Shown piece by piece: positions 42,794 through 51,351 of a stretch of 64,000 nt of DNA (position 1 is its first letter; each line of letters opens with the position of its first letter). Location of the stretch: contig CAWAOX010000002.1 of NCBI GenBank assembly GCA_963783835.1, forward strand, positions 46,264 through 110,263, given 5' to 3'. A program made the translations under genes and the position numbers. This stretch comes from CAIQPS01 sp963783835 (lineage in GTDB: Bacteria; Actinomycetota; Thermoleophilia; RBG-16-64-13). The notes below the pieces were generated by a model. It searched no databases and had not been told where the DNA came from. It was given only the letters and a program-made list of their open reading frames with translations.

Positions 42794-44818
42794 TCAGTCG
42801 GCCACAAGCGTCAGGACGATGTCCCCTGTATAGGGAGCATGACCCGGTTGGATGTCAGTCGCGGTACCGTCAACGGTCATCTCGACCGAGAAGCCGGCGG
42901 GAGCTATGATCCCGGCAGACTCGCCAACCGTAAGACCGGTCAGATAGCAGGTGTCGGTCACCACCCAGACCGAGGCTCCGACGAGAACGACCATCACCCC
43001 GTTGTTGACGGCGGGGCTCGGCTCGTTGGTGACTTCACCCAGGTACCTGTAGTCCTCAGCGTCTATCGTCGACATGGCGTGGTGCGTCGTGGACGCAGTG
43101 ATCGCGCCGGTGATTGTCGAGCCCTCAAAGGTGAGGCCCAGATTCCGCGGGCTTGGCGGGCCGAACGGCCCAGGAATGTCCCCGCGCATGCCGTTGAAGA
43201 AGTCGCCGACGAGATCGATGTCGCTGAAGGTGGCTGTCGCGTCGTCACTGTCGATCGCATAGATCTTGTGATCGGCTTGCGGCATGACGTCTCCGGTCGG
43301 TTCCTCATACACGCCGATGTTCAGCATGCCGTCGGGCGTCGGGACCGGGCCTGGGTCGTCGTCGTCCATCAGCTGGAAGAGAACGCCGTTACCCGGGTTC
43401 AACTGGGCACCATCGGACCCGTCGACGTCGATGTCGATGGCCTGGCCCTTGTCGAGGAAGGTGCTCTCATCCGTGTTGAACACCGTCCTACCGCTGATAT
43501 CCAGGGTGCCCCCTCCGTGCCACATAACGCCGAATCTATCCGAATCGACGATGGTGGGCTTGTCCGGGATGCGTGCCAGCTCCTTGGCGCTGAGCCCGAG
43601 ATCGAGCTCCGCGTTGAGGCCGGCTACCACATCGGGATCGCTGTCACCGTAGAAAAGATGGCTGCCCCTGCTGATCGTGGCATACGTGGGTACATCGAAC
43701 GCACAGCCGAGGAAGTACTCGGTCGCGTCACCGATGCCGTAGGAACCATAACCGTCCGGCCCGGTGATGGCGATCGTGCTGTTGATGGCGGTGAGGATAG
43801 GCTCTTTGCAGCCGTCCGTGGACAGGACGCCCCAACCGGTCGAGCCTATATAGGAATTGATGTAGCTGGCTTTGGTGTAGTCACCGAGCAAGTTGGTCGC
43901 CCTTACGTTGCCGGACAGGCTCAGCATCCAGGGCACCGACCTCATCTGGGTCGTCTCGATGGTCGGAACGTAGCCCTCCGGCAAGACACCATCCGTCGTC
44001 TGGATGTACGAGTTCTTCACTATGACGTTGCTGCCCTTGTCGGCAACCACGCCGCTCCGGACGACACCTGTGTTCTCGATCCTCACCTTGTCCAGCACGA
44101 GCCGGGTATCTTCGCCCCGGGCAACAACTGCCGCGCCGTAGCCGACGAAGTCACTCCGCCCGTTGCCCCTGAGAGCGATCTTGGCGTTGGTGATCGAGTA
44201 TTCGCCCCCGGCTACGAAGACGCCGTCGAAATTCTCGCCCCTCGAACTGATCTGGATGTTCTTGATATCGAAGGCGGCGGGCTTCTTGCCGATCACGGCG
44301 GCCGGGACCGACTTAAGGTCGACGACTCCGGTCTCATCCAGGTAGAGCGCCTGACGGAACGGGAAGTACATGGGCGGGGGCGGAGGCGGAGGGCCACCCG
44401 GCTCGGCGGCCGCATCGGTCGAGGCACCGGGTCCCGGGGGCGGCCCGCCTCCTCCCATCGAGTACTCGATCGAGTTCTCATCGGTCACCGTGAGAACGAC
44501 CACGCCCCTGTAGGTGCCGGGAGCGGAGATGGGAGTGTCCACCCCATCCCATTCCTTCAGCACGCCTCCCATCTCAACGCCATTGACTGTCAAAGTCAGG
44601 GCATGCCCCTCATCGGCCACGAGCGAGGCGCCGGGCTCAATAGTGAGCACTTTGAACGTCATCGTCTGCGTGATCACGTACGGGTCGGCCCGGGCAATGA
44701 ATGTCTTGAACGCGTTTGTGGGTGGCGCCGCAAGCGCGATCGGGGCCAAGATGAGCAGGGCCGCCATCGCGAGCGCCATCATTGTGAACAAGGCAAATAC
44801 GCGGTTCTTCTTCGTCAT
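42794..44818 (-). CDS. large secreted protein, probable right-handed beta-helix (adhesin-like)
   Basis: The 674-residue protein starts with a signal peptide (MTKKNRVFALFTMMALAMAA, ending ALA) and has a Gly/Pro-rich hinge at about 120-148. The remainder is rich in short strand-turn repeats with VKNSYIQTTDG, ITNAKIALRG and INSTIAITGPDG, typical of pectate-lyase-like beta-helix proteins. It lacks a catalytic motif, LPXTG or membrane anchor. I infer a cell-surface or released adhesin or polymer-binding protein. It is monocistronic with its own terminator. No homologue can be named with confidence. Confidence 0.75.
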   Translation of the reverse strand: MTKKNRVFALFTMMALAMAALLILAPIALAAPPTNAFKTFIARADPYVITQTMTFKVLTIEPGASLVADEGHALTLTVNGVEMGGVLKEWDGVDTPISAPGTYRGVVVLTVTDENSIEYSMGGGGPPPGPGASTDAAAEPGGPPPPPPPMYFPFRQALYLDETGVVDLKSVPAAVIGKKPAAFDIKNIQISSRGENFDGVFVAGGEYSITNAKIALRGNGRSDFVGYGAAVVARGEDTRLVLDKVRIENTGVVRSGVVADKGSNVIVKNSYIQTTDGVLPEGYVPTIETTQMRSVPWMLSLSGNVRATNLLGDYTKASYINSYIGSTGWGVLSTDGCKEPILTAINSTIAITGPDGYGSYGIGDATEYFLGCAFDVPTYATISRGSHLFYGDSDPDVVAGLNAELDLGLSAKELARIPDKPTIVDSDRFGVMWHGGGTLDISGRTVFNTDESTFLDKGQAIDIDVDGSDGAQLNPGNGVLFQLMDDDDPGPVPTPDGMLNIGVYEEPTGDVMPQADHKIYAIDSDDATATFSDIDLVGDFFNGMRGDIPGPFGPPSPRNLGLTFEGSTITGAITASTTHHAMSTIDAEDYRYLGEVTNEPSPAVNNGVMVVLVGASVWVVTDTCYLTGLTVGESAGIIAPAGFSVEMTVDGTATDIQPGHAPYTGDIVLTLVAD

Positions 44819-45216
44819 CAGTCCGACTCCATCTGACAGGTGACCGGTGCGGTCACCGATTGTCGCGCGCCCTTACAGTGTACCGGGGCCTGCCCTCTCG
44901 ACCCCCCACCTCCTTTTTGGAAATAGTCACCCGTCGGCGTTTGCTGTTCTTACTTCACTTGTACCTCTGTTAACGAGTTCAGTCAATGGGTAAGGCCGTT
45001 TTTCCAATACTCGAGTGGCGAGTCTCTCTGACATCCGTCGGTCTCTGACATGTCGTCCGAGCGGGACGACGAGGTTCCTGAAGCGGCGCGAGGTGGGCGG
45101 CTCGCCTCCACCGGCTGGGCGATCACCACCCGCTAAGCCATCCCGGCCGACAGGCCGGAGCACCGCCGGCCGCGGCCCAGTGCTATGGCCGCACGGTCAC
45201 TCGCCGCCGAGCACCG
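44819..45216. other. intergenic region, no gene recognised
   Basis: About 400 bases between two leftward genes. It should hold the promoter of the secreted protein gene near 44,880-44,960, where the sequence is less GC-rich. A perfect hairpin CCGGCC-GACA-GGCCGG at 45143-45158 may end the gerW message. Short frames here show no protein-like features. Confidence 0.4.
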
Positions 45217-45681
45217 TCACCTTTTTGCCCACATCTTGATCGACAGGGCGGCGGCGGCAGCAAAAACTCCCAGAGCCGTGATGCTGAGCTTCGTCACGTC
45301 CAGCACCGGCCTGACCTCGACGCCCTCAGGGCCGACGACTATTACCGCCACGGGCCGCCCCATCGCGCCTCCGCCTCCGCCTCCCCCACCGCCGGCTCCC
45401 TCGAGGGCAGCCTCCGTAGACCCGCCCGCCTCGGTGGACCCGCCCGGTGCGGGAGAGGAACCACTGCGGCGCATTCTGGGCGAACCAAACCCCATGCCCG
45501 AGCCGAATCCTCCGCCGGCCGCAACCTCGGCGGCAGGGATCACGGTGTAGTCGCCTGACGAGACCGGCTGTCCGAACACCGCCGAGGAATCGGCGGCGGA
45601 GAGAAGCCGCTGAAGCGTCTGGGACCGGGCCTCCGAATCCTTGCGCACACTCTCCAGTAGGTCGTTGACGCCTTCACTCAT
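45217..45681 (-). CDS. gerW: GerW/YtfJ-family sporulation-type protein
   Basis: The ATG at 45681 (MSEGVNDLLESVRKD) overlaps the upstream gene by 4 bases (ATGA). The protein (154 residues) matches the GerW_C family: SSAVFGQPVSSGDYTVIPAAEVAAGGGFGSG, then a long Gly-rich linker and GRPVAVIVVGPEGVEVRPVLD, ending with a hydrophobic helix. In Bacillus YtfJ/GerW is needed for spore germination, but homologues occur widely in non-sporulating bacteria. Its role here is open. The C-terminal membrane helix is an addition to the basic domain. Confidence 0.85.
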   Translation of the reverse strand: MSEGVNDLLESVRKDSEARSQTLQRLLSAADSSAVFGQPVSSGDYTVIPAAEVAAGGGFGSGMGFGSPRMRRSGSSPAPGGSTEAGGSTEAALEGAGGGGGGGGGAMGRPVAVIVVGPEGVEVRPVLDVTKLSITALGVFAAAAALSIKMWAKR

Positions 45682-46028
45682 GACCGCTCCTCTCGTTCCC
45701 TGGTTCGAGACCATACCTCGTAGATCCACAGCAGTGCCACGAACATGATGGCAATCTGAGCCCATCGGGTCGCGTTGACGACACGCACGCGGGAAGTCCG
45801 CCCGTCGACCGAGACGAGCACTGCGGAAGGCCAGCTTCGGACGATCACCGCCCCCCCGCCGCCTACCCCCGAGCTCCGCCCGACGCGCACGGTCACCGAC
45901 CGGGCGACCGGCGTGGCCGTCAGCGACCCACGGGTCACCTCAGGCCCCCGCAGGGTCTGAAGCTCGACAATCCGTTCGAGGGCGTCTCGCAGACTTCTCA
46001 TGACACCACCTATACCCTCATCGGCCAC
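45678..46028 (-). CDS. small membrane-anchored protein encoded with gerW, unknown function
   Basis: The 116-residue protein (or 107 from the Met at 46001) has a helical N-terminus (VMRSLRDALERIVELQ), a Gly-rich middle and one C-terminal membrane helix (WAQIAIMFVALLWIYEVW). No family recognised. Its N-terminal helix and Arg/Val-rich strands are reminiscent of its downstream partner GerW, and the 4-base overlap shows the two are translated together. Confidence 0.7.
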   Translation of the reverse strand: MADEGIGGVMRSLRDALERIVELQTLRGPEVTRGSLTATPVARSVTVRVGRSSGVGGGGAVIVRSWPSAVLVSVDGRTSRVRVVNATRWAQIAIMFVALLWIYEVWSRTREREERS

Positions 46029-46117
46029 TTCCGATAGATCGGAGCGAAAGGTACTATCGAGGCACCCACAAACGATTATCCCTGTTCTGCCGGGCTTGTC
46101 CAGGAAAGGAACATGCG

Positions 46118-46570
46118 ATGCAGGTAGAAGTGACCTTCCCGAGCCCCACTCGGATCCAAGCCCGCAGCAAGGATCTGACCGTGGAAGTCGGCCCTCCGCC
46201 CAACCGCGGAGGCGACCCCGGCGCCTACGGTCCCTTCGATCTGCTGCTCTGCTCGCTGGCCACGTGCACCGGTTTCCAGGTGGCGGACTTCCTCCAGGAG
46301 CGGGGCTTCGACACGGCGGGCGCGGGAGTGCGCATCGAAGGGGAGCGGAGCGAAGAGACGCATCTGCTGAAGGCCATATCCATCCAGATCAGCGTGCCCC
46401 CCGGTTTCCCCGAGAAGTACAACGACGCGATCGTGCGAGCAGCCGGACTGTGCTTCGTCAAGCAGCAACTGGGGCACGCGCCCGAGATCAACACGTCGGT
46501 CGTCGCGGCGGCGACCGGCGGTCCGGCGGCGACCGGCGGCCCGGCCGCAAGCGGCCCGGCGGGGAGCTAG
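46118..46570 (+). CDS. OsmC-family protein
   Basis: The 150-residue protein has the OsmC/Ohr fold with the two redox-type cysteine regions: LLLCSLATCTGFQVADFLQ and AAGLCFVKQQLG. Family members reduce organic hydroperoxides or act in sulfur/thiol handling; the first motif has two cysteines three apart, which is not the standard Ohr arrangement, so peroxidase activity is uncertain. The last 20 residues are a low-complexity Ala/Gly/Pro repeat (ATGGPAATGGPAASGP) with no counterpart in the domain. The nitroreductase gene starts one base after the stop. Confidence 0.85.
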   Translation: MQVEVTFPSPTRIQARSKDLTVEVGPPPNRGGDPGAYGPFDLLLCSLATCTGFQVADFLQERGFDTAGAGVRIEGERSEETHLLKAISIQISVPPGFPEKYNDAIVRAAGLCFVKQQLGHAPEINTSVVAAATGGPAATGGPAASGPAGS

Positions 46571-46571
46571 C

Positions 46572-47238
46572 ATGGATGTCGGCGACGCGCTCTGGGCCAG
46601 GCGGACCGTCCGCGCCTTCCTGGACCGCCCGGTACCCAGAGAGACCCTCGAGGCGATCCTCAGCGACGCCCTTCGCACCCCTTCCTGGGCCAACACCCAG
46701 CCCTGGGAGATCTTCGTCGCGGGGGGCGAGGTGTTCGAGCGGATACGGCGCATATCCCTGGAGCGGACCCTGGCGAAGATGCCCTCAGAACCCGGACGTA
46801 CCCTTCCCGGGCGCCTGGACTCCCGAGTGCCGTGAGCGCACCAAGGAGCTCACAGGGGGACGCGCCGAGACCCGGGGCACCAGCACGGAAGACCCCGCCT
46901 TCCATCACGACTTCCTCATGGCCAACCGCTCCTTCTTCGGCGCACCCTGCGCCGTGTACCTCTGTATGGACCGGATACTCGGGACGTGGTCCATCTTCGA
47001 CCTGGGGGCGATGTGTCAGAGCATCACGCTGGCGGCGCAGGATCAGGGCGTAGACTCGGCCATCGCCATCAACCTCGTCGTCTATCCGGACCTGCTCCGC
47101 GACGAACTCGGCATCCCCCCGGAACTCCTTATCGTCATCGGGATCGCGCTGGGCTATCCCGACTCCGGCGATCCCGAAGACGCGTTCCGCAGCACCCGGC
47201 GCCCGCTGGGCGACGCGGTAAGGTTCGTGGACATCTAG
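46572..47238 (+). CDS. nitroreductase-family protein, frameshifted as read
   Basis: From the ATG at 46572, MDVGDALWARRTVRAFLDRPV and APSW-like TPSWANTQPWEIFVAGG are the FMN-binding start of a nitroreductase. After LAKMP the frame changes, and the other frame continues QNPDVPFPGAWTPECRERT, with MDRILGTWSIFDLGAMCQSITLAA, to 47238. One extra C in the CCC at 46782-46784 explains the break. The joined protein is about 221 residues, normal for the family. It should use FMN and NAD(P)H; substrate unknown. Confidence 0.87.
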
Positions 47239-47251
47239 CAGGGAGGTCCCT

Positions 47252-48025
47252 TTGTCCAGACTGCTTGGTAAGGCTGCGGTCGTCACCGGCGCCGCTTCGG
47301 GTATCGGCCTCGCCGCCGTCACACTGTTCGCGGCCGAAGGAGCGAAGGTGCTGGCCATCGATCGGGATGGACCGGCCCTGGAGAGGGCCGTTGGTCAGCT
47401 GGCGCCGAATGTCGCGGCCTTTGTCGCCGATGTCACCGACGAGACCGGTATGGCAGCCGCGATGGCCGAAGCCGCGGAGCGCTTCGGCGGCATCGACGTC
47501 CTCGTACCCAACGCCGGCATCTTCGGGCAGCACGCTCACATCAAGGACTGCCCGATCGACTCTTTGAACCAGGTCCTGCAGGTGAACGTCACCGGCGTCG
47601 TCATCGCCATGAAGCACGCCATCCCCTACATGATCCCGCGGGGCGGCGGCGCCATCGTCATCACCTCGTCGGTCGGCGCGATCGTCGGCAACCCGGGAAG
47701 CGTCGCCTACGCAGCGAGCAAGCACGCGCTGACCGCGGTCATGAAAGTGGCGGCGGTGGAACTCGCTCCCTACAAGATCCGGGTGAACACCGTGAACCCC
47801 GGGCTGGTTGACACGCCCATGATCCACGCCATCGAAGCCGACCTCTCCCCCGACGATCATTCCAAGGGGCGAGCGATGCTTCAGGATGCTACTCTGCTCA
47901 AGCGGTACGTGCAGCCCTCCGAGGTCGCGGAGCTGATGCTGTTCCTGGCGTCAGACACCGGCAGCTTCTGCACCGGCGCCATGTACCTGATCGACGGGGG
48001 CATGCAGTACTTGCTGCAGCACTGA
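47252..48025 (+). CDS. short-chain dehydrogenase/reductase (SDR)
   Basis: The start is TTG at 47252 with GGGAGG 5-6 bases upstream. The 257-residue classical SDR has the cofactor loop VVTGAASGIGLAA, NAG in LVPNAGIFG, catalytic Ser in ITSSVGAIVG and YAASK. An Asp after beta-2 (AIDRDG) suggests NAD. It precedes the E1 alpha gene by 14 bases and is likely cotranscribed with the dehydrogenase complex genes, possibly making or using their substrate, as with diacetyl/acetoin reductases. That link is inference. Confidence 0.88.
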   Translation: MSRLLGKAAVVTGAASGIGLAAVTLFAAEGAKVLAIDRDGPALERAVGQLAPNVAAFVADVTDETGMAAAMAEAAERFGGIDVLVPNAGIFGQHAHIKDCPIDSLNQVLQVNVTGVVIAMKHAIPYMIPRGGGAIVITSSVGAIVGNPGSVAYAASKHALTAVMKVAAVELAPYKIRVNTVNPGLVDTPMIHAIEADLSPDDHSKGRAMLQDATLLKRYVQPSEVAELMLFLASDTGSFCTGAMYLIDGGMQYLLQH

Positions 48026-48039
48026 GGAGGGATCGATCG

Positions 48040-49013
48040 TTGATGACCGTTGACAGCAATGAACTCCTGGACCTGTACCGCTGCATGGTCCGCATCCGGT
48101 CTTTCGAGGAACACGCGCGCAAAGCGTTCCTGAAAGGAGGCATGCCCGGTTTCCTTCACCTCTACAGCGGGGAGGAGGCCATTGCCGCCGGGGTGATGGC
48201 CGTGCTCGACGACGAGGACTACATCGTCACCAGCCACCGCGGTCACGGCCACCTGCTCGCCCGAGGCGGAGACCCGAACCGCATGTTCGCCGAGCTCTAC
48301 GGGCGCGTGGACGGCTACTGCAAGGGTAAGGGCGGCTCCATGCACATAGCCGACATGGCCCACGGGATGCTGGGTGCGAACGGGATCGTGGGCGCGGCTG
48401 TGAACATTGGCACCGGCGCGGCGTTCGCCGCCAAATACCGGGGGAGAAGAAGGTCTCCGTTTCGTTCTTCGGGGACGGCTCGACCAACCGGGGTACTTTC
48501 CACGAGGCCCTCAACCTCGCCGCGATATGGGAGCTACCGGCCATCTACGTTTGTGAGAACAACCTCTACGGCGTGGCGAACTATCAGTCCGACCACATGA
48601 AGCTGAGAGACGTGGCCGACCGCGCTGCCGCGTACGGCTTCCCGGGAGTGGTGGTCGACGGTAACAACGTGCTCGCGGTACGCGAAACCGCGACCGAGGC
48701 CGTCGAGAGGGCCAGGGCCGGCGGAGGCCCCACCCTCATCGAGTGCAAAACTTGGCGGCATTGGGGCCATTTCATCGGCGACATGGCTAAGTACCGCGAC
48801 CCGGCCGAACACGAGTCCTGGCTCAGACGCGACCCCATCCCCGCGTTCGCGGCGGTGCTCCTCGACCGGAGCGCGGCGACCGAGGCAGAGCTCCAGACCA
48901 TCCTGGCAGAAGCGGATACCGAGATGGACGCCGCAGTCGAATTCGGCAGGCAGAGCCCCTTCCCGGACAAGTCGGAATTGATCACCGACGTGTACGTGGG
49001 AGACCCGGCATGA
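48040..49013 (+). CDS. acoA: thiamine-diphosphate 2-oxoacid/acetoin dehydrogenase E1 alpha, frameshifted as read
   Basis: The start is TTG 48040 or ATG 48043, after GAGGAGGG. The first frame has LYRCMVRIRSFEEHARKAF, GFLHLYSGEEAIAAGVM and KGKGGSMHIADM, up to KYRG. After that the other frame continues EKKVSVSFFGDGSTNRGTFH, the TPP-binding motif, to 49013. Loss of one G from the G-run at 48440-48444 explains the break. About 324 residues. E1 alpha with beta decarboxylates a 2-oxoacid or cleaves acetoin and loads the lipoyl arm. The KGKGGSMHIAD motif is shared by acetoin and pyruvate enzymes. Confidence 0.88.
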
Positions 49014-49981
49014 GGACCCTCAACTACATGCAGGCCATCGCGGAAGCCCTCACCCTGGAGATGCGGCGCGACCCCAACATCTACATCGCCGGCGAAGACG
49101 TGGGCAAGTTCGGGGGCAGCTTCGGCGTGACCGGCCCGGTGTTCAAGGAGTTCGGGGCAAGCCGGGTGCTCGACACGCCGATATCCGAGACGGCCATCAT
49201 CGGCCACGCGGTCGGAGCGGCAGCTGCAGGACTGCGCCCGGTGGTGGAGATCCTGTTCATAGATTTCCTGCCCATCGCAGGCGACGAGTTGTACAACCAG
49301 GCGGCCAAGATCCACTACATGTTCGGCGGACAAATGAGCTGTCCGATAGTGGTCAGGACCGCTATCGGCGCCGGCATCGGCGCGGCGGCTCACCATTCAC
49401 AGAGCCTGGAGGCGTTGGTCTGCCACATTCCGGGCCTCAAGACCATCGCCCCCTCCACCCCGGCCGATGCCAAGGGCCTGCTCATCTCGGCCATCCGCGA
49501 CGACAACCCGGTGGTCTTCCTCGAGCACAAGATGCTGTACGCGTCCAAGGGAGAAGTCCCCGAGGGGGATTACACCATCCCCATCGGGAAAGCGGACGTG
49601 AAGCAGGAAGGCGCAGACGTGACCCTCGTCTGCTATTCGGCCATGGTGCGGCAGTGCCTGGCCGCGGCCGAAGACCTGAGCAAGGACGGCATCGGCGCCG
49701 AGGTGCTCGACCTGCGGACCCTTATCCCCCTCGACAAGCACGCCATACTCGCTTCGGTCGCCAAGACGGGACGGGTCGTCATAGTCCACGAGGCCTGCCT
49801 GACCGGCGGCTTCGGCGGAGAGGTGGCCGCAATCATCGCCGACGAAGGCTTCGGGTCTCTGCGGGCGCCTATCAAGCGCGTTGCGGGCCCCGATACCCCG
49901 GTCCCCTTCTCCCCCGCTCTCGAATCCGAGTTCATCGTGAACGCTGAGAAGATCAAAGCGGCCGTGAGGACGCTGTTCTAG
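49010..49981 (+). CDS. acoB: 2-oxoacid/acetoin dehydrogenase E1 beta
   Basis: The ATG at 49010 overlaps the E1 alpha stop (ATGA). The 323-residue protein has IYIAGEDVGKFGGSFG, TPISETAIIGHAVGAA, FIDFLPIAGDELYNQAAK, and the C-terminal LTGGFGGEVAAII. It forms the heterotetrameric E1 with the preceding subunit. The lipoyl protein gene follows 11 bases downstream. Sequence alone does not separate acetoin from pyruvate as substrate. Confidence 0.92.
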   Translation: MRTLNYMQAIAEALTLEMRRDPNIYIAGEDVGKFGGSFGVTGPVFKEFGASRVLDTPISETAIIGHAVGAAAAGLRPVVEILFIDFLPIAGDELYNQAAKIHYMFGGQMSCPIVVRTAIGAGIGAAAHHSQSLEALVCHIPGLKTIAPSTPADAKGLLISAIRDDNPVVFLEHKMLYASKGEVPEGDYTIPIGKADVKQEGADVTLVCYSAMVRQCLAAAEDLSKDGIGAEVLDLRTLIPLDKHAILASVAKTGRVVIVHEACLTGGFGGEVAAIIADEGFGSLRAPIKRVAGPDTPVPFSPALESEFIVNAEKIKAAVRTLF

Positions 49982-49992
49982 GAGGAGCATGG

Positions 49993-50247
49993 ATGGCTGA
50001 AACGATCGGGATGCCCAAGCTAGGACTTACGATGGAGACAGGCGCGGTCGGAACCTGGCTGGTCGCCGAGGGCGATGAGGTCAAGGCCGGCGCGGTGATC
50101 GCGGAGATCGTCACCGAGAAGATCACCTACGACCTGGAGGCCGAGACGGCAGGCGTGGTGCTGAAGATCCTCCTCGACATAGAGGTGGAAGTGCCGGTCG
50201 GGACCCCCATCATCGTCATCGGCCGGCCGGGCGAGGAAGCGTCCTAG
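49993..50247 (+). CDS. free-standing lipoyl-domain protein
   Basis: The 84-residue protein is a single biotinyl/lipoyl domain: MPKLGLTMETGAVGTWLVAEGDEVKAG and the lipoylated Lys in VTEKITYDLE. In usual complexes this domain is fused to an E2 acyltransferase core, but here the frame ends cleanly after VIGRPGEEAS and the next gene encodes an HD protein. The E2 core and E3 are missing from this operon. The protein could act as a mobile swinging arm, as glycine cleavage H protein does. It could also be a trimmed E2. Confidence 0.88.
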   Translation: MAETIGMPKLGLTMETGAVGTWLVAEGDEVKAGAVIAEIVTEKITYDLEAETAGVVLKILLDIEVEVPVGTPIIVIGRPGEEAS

Positions 50248-50269
50248 GCCGGGCGAGTACCGGACACGC

Positions 50270-50803
50270 GTGGACCCAGCCGGCTTTGACCCCCTGGCCT
50301 ACCCCCTCGAGCCGGAATGGTTCGAGCGGCCGGACAGCATCCACGGCGTCTCGCACGCTCGCCGGGTGCTCATCCATGCCCAGGCGATCGCGGAAGCCAG
50401 AGACCTCGACCCGGACTGGTTCGAATCGGTGGTGCTGGCAGTGGCCTGGCACGATATCGGGCGGACTCACGACGGCCGGGAGCCGGAGCATGGGCCCAAC
50501 AGCGTGGCAAAGGTCAAGCGGCTGGGTGTCGCCGAAGGCATCCATCCGCAGATCCTCGCTCGGACCTTCTTTGCCATGGAGTGGCACTCCGTCTCGGACT
50601 ACCATGCCCTGGATAGAGCGGCGGCGCTGGAGCCCGGCCACAGACCGGAACCGGGGACGATGCTCCGGGTACTGTGGCTGCTCAAAGATGCCGACGGGCT
50701 CGACCGGGTACGCATCTACGACCTCGACCCCCGCCAACTGCGGTACGAGGAGTCGATCAAGCTGGTGGACCGCGCCTGGCAGTTGCTGAAAGAGATGCCC
50801 TAG
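50270..50803 (+). CDS. HD-domain phosphohydrolase
   Basis: From the GTG at 50270 the 177-residue protein has the HD pattern: His in SIHGVSHARRVL, His-Asp in AWHDIGRTHDG, a further His in MEWHSVSDYHAL and Asp in LLKDADGLDRVRI. HD proteins of this size hydrolyse nucleotides or phosphate esters with bound metal. It follows the lipoyl protein gene by 22 bases, with no obvious functional link. Substrate unknown. Confidence 0.85.
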   Translation: MDPAGFDPLAYPLEPEWFERPDSIHGVSHARRVLIHAQAIAEARDLDPDWFESVVLAVAWHDIGRTHDGREPEHGPNSVAKVKRLGVAEGIHPQILARTFFAMEWHSVSDYHALDRAAALEPGHRPEPGTMLRVLWLLKDADGLDRVRIYDLDPRQLRYEESIKLVDRAWQLLKEMP

Positions 50804-50830
50804 CGAGATGGCCTAAGAAGGAGGCGCGAA

Positions 50831-51238
50831 ATGGAGGAGCGGCGGATGGCTGACGACAACCTATCGGCTCGCGAGATCGTCTTGGCGTTCTACGAAGCCG
50901 CTCTGAACGAGAAAGACATCGACAAGGCCAAACGGTACCTTGGCGACACCTACATCCAGCACAACCCCCACGTCCCCGACGGCCCCGAGGGCCTTTTTCG
51001 CTTCATCCAGTTCCGCCGCGACCGGTATCCGTCCGCCCGCAACGAAGTGAAGCGGGTGATCGCCGAGGGCGACCTGGTGGCACTCCACGTCCACTCCGTC
51101 GTGATACCAGGGACGCCCGGGCGGCAGATCGTCGACATATTCAGAGTCGAGGACGGCAAGGTGGTCGAGCACTGGGACGTCATCCAGGAGATCCCGGTGG
51201 AGTTGTTCCCGCCGATCAACGACGGCGGGCTCTTCTAG
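50831..51238 (+). CDS. SnoaL-like (NTF2-fold) protein
   Basis: The ATG at 50831 has GAAGGAGG 6 bases upstream. The 135-residue protein has the SnoaL-like pattern REIVLAFYEAALNEKDIDKA, YIQHNPHVPDGPEG and HWDVIQEIPVE. These small cone-shaped domains act as cyclases, isomerases or binding proteins; many bacterial members are uncharacterised. Probably part of the same transcription unit as the HD gene. Confidence 0.85.
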   Translation: MEERRMADDNLSAREIVLAFYEAALNEKDIDKAKRYLGDTYIQHNPHVPDGPEGLFRFIQFRRDRYPSARNEVKRVIAEGDLVALHVHSVVIPGTPGRQIVDIFRVEDGKVVEHWDVIQEIPVELFPPINDGGLF

Positions 51239-51313
51239 GAGCGGCGGGCGGCGATGGGCGGCGCCCGGCACGGGTCGGCTTAGCGTCACGGAGGACGTTT
51301 GGGAACCCGGCTC

Positions 51314-51328
51314 CCGGCCTTCGGCCGG
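51314..51328 (+). terminator. small GC hairpin after the SnoaL-like gene
   Basis: CCGGCC and GGCCGG pair around a TTC loop, 76 bases after the stop. It has no T-tract, so termination here is tentative. Confidence 0.3.
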
Positions 51329-51338
51329 AGCTGTCGGC

Positions 51339-51344
51339 TACAAT
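51339..51344 (+). promoter_or_regulatory. candidate -10 box implying a leaderless message
   Basis: TACAAT ends 7 bases before the ATG at 51352. If used, transcription would start at or just before the ATG, giving a leaderless mRNA, which is common in Actinobacteria. No good -35 box is seen. Confidence 0.35.
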
Positions 51345-51351
51345 CGCCCTC

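Noticed and set aside
45365..45450. GC-rich repeat or structural element
   Set aside because: It is the poly-Gly linker of the GerW-family protein in frame.
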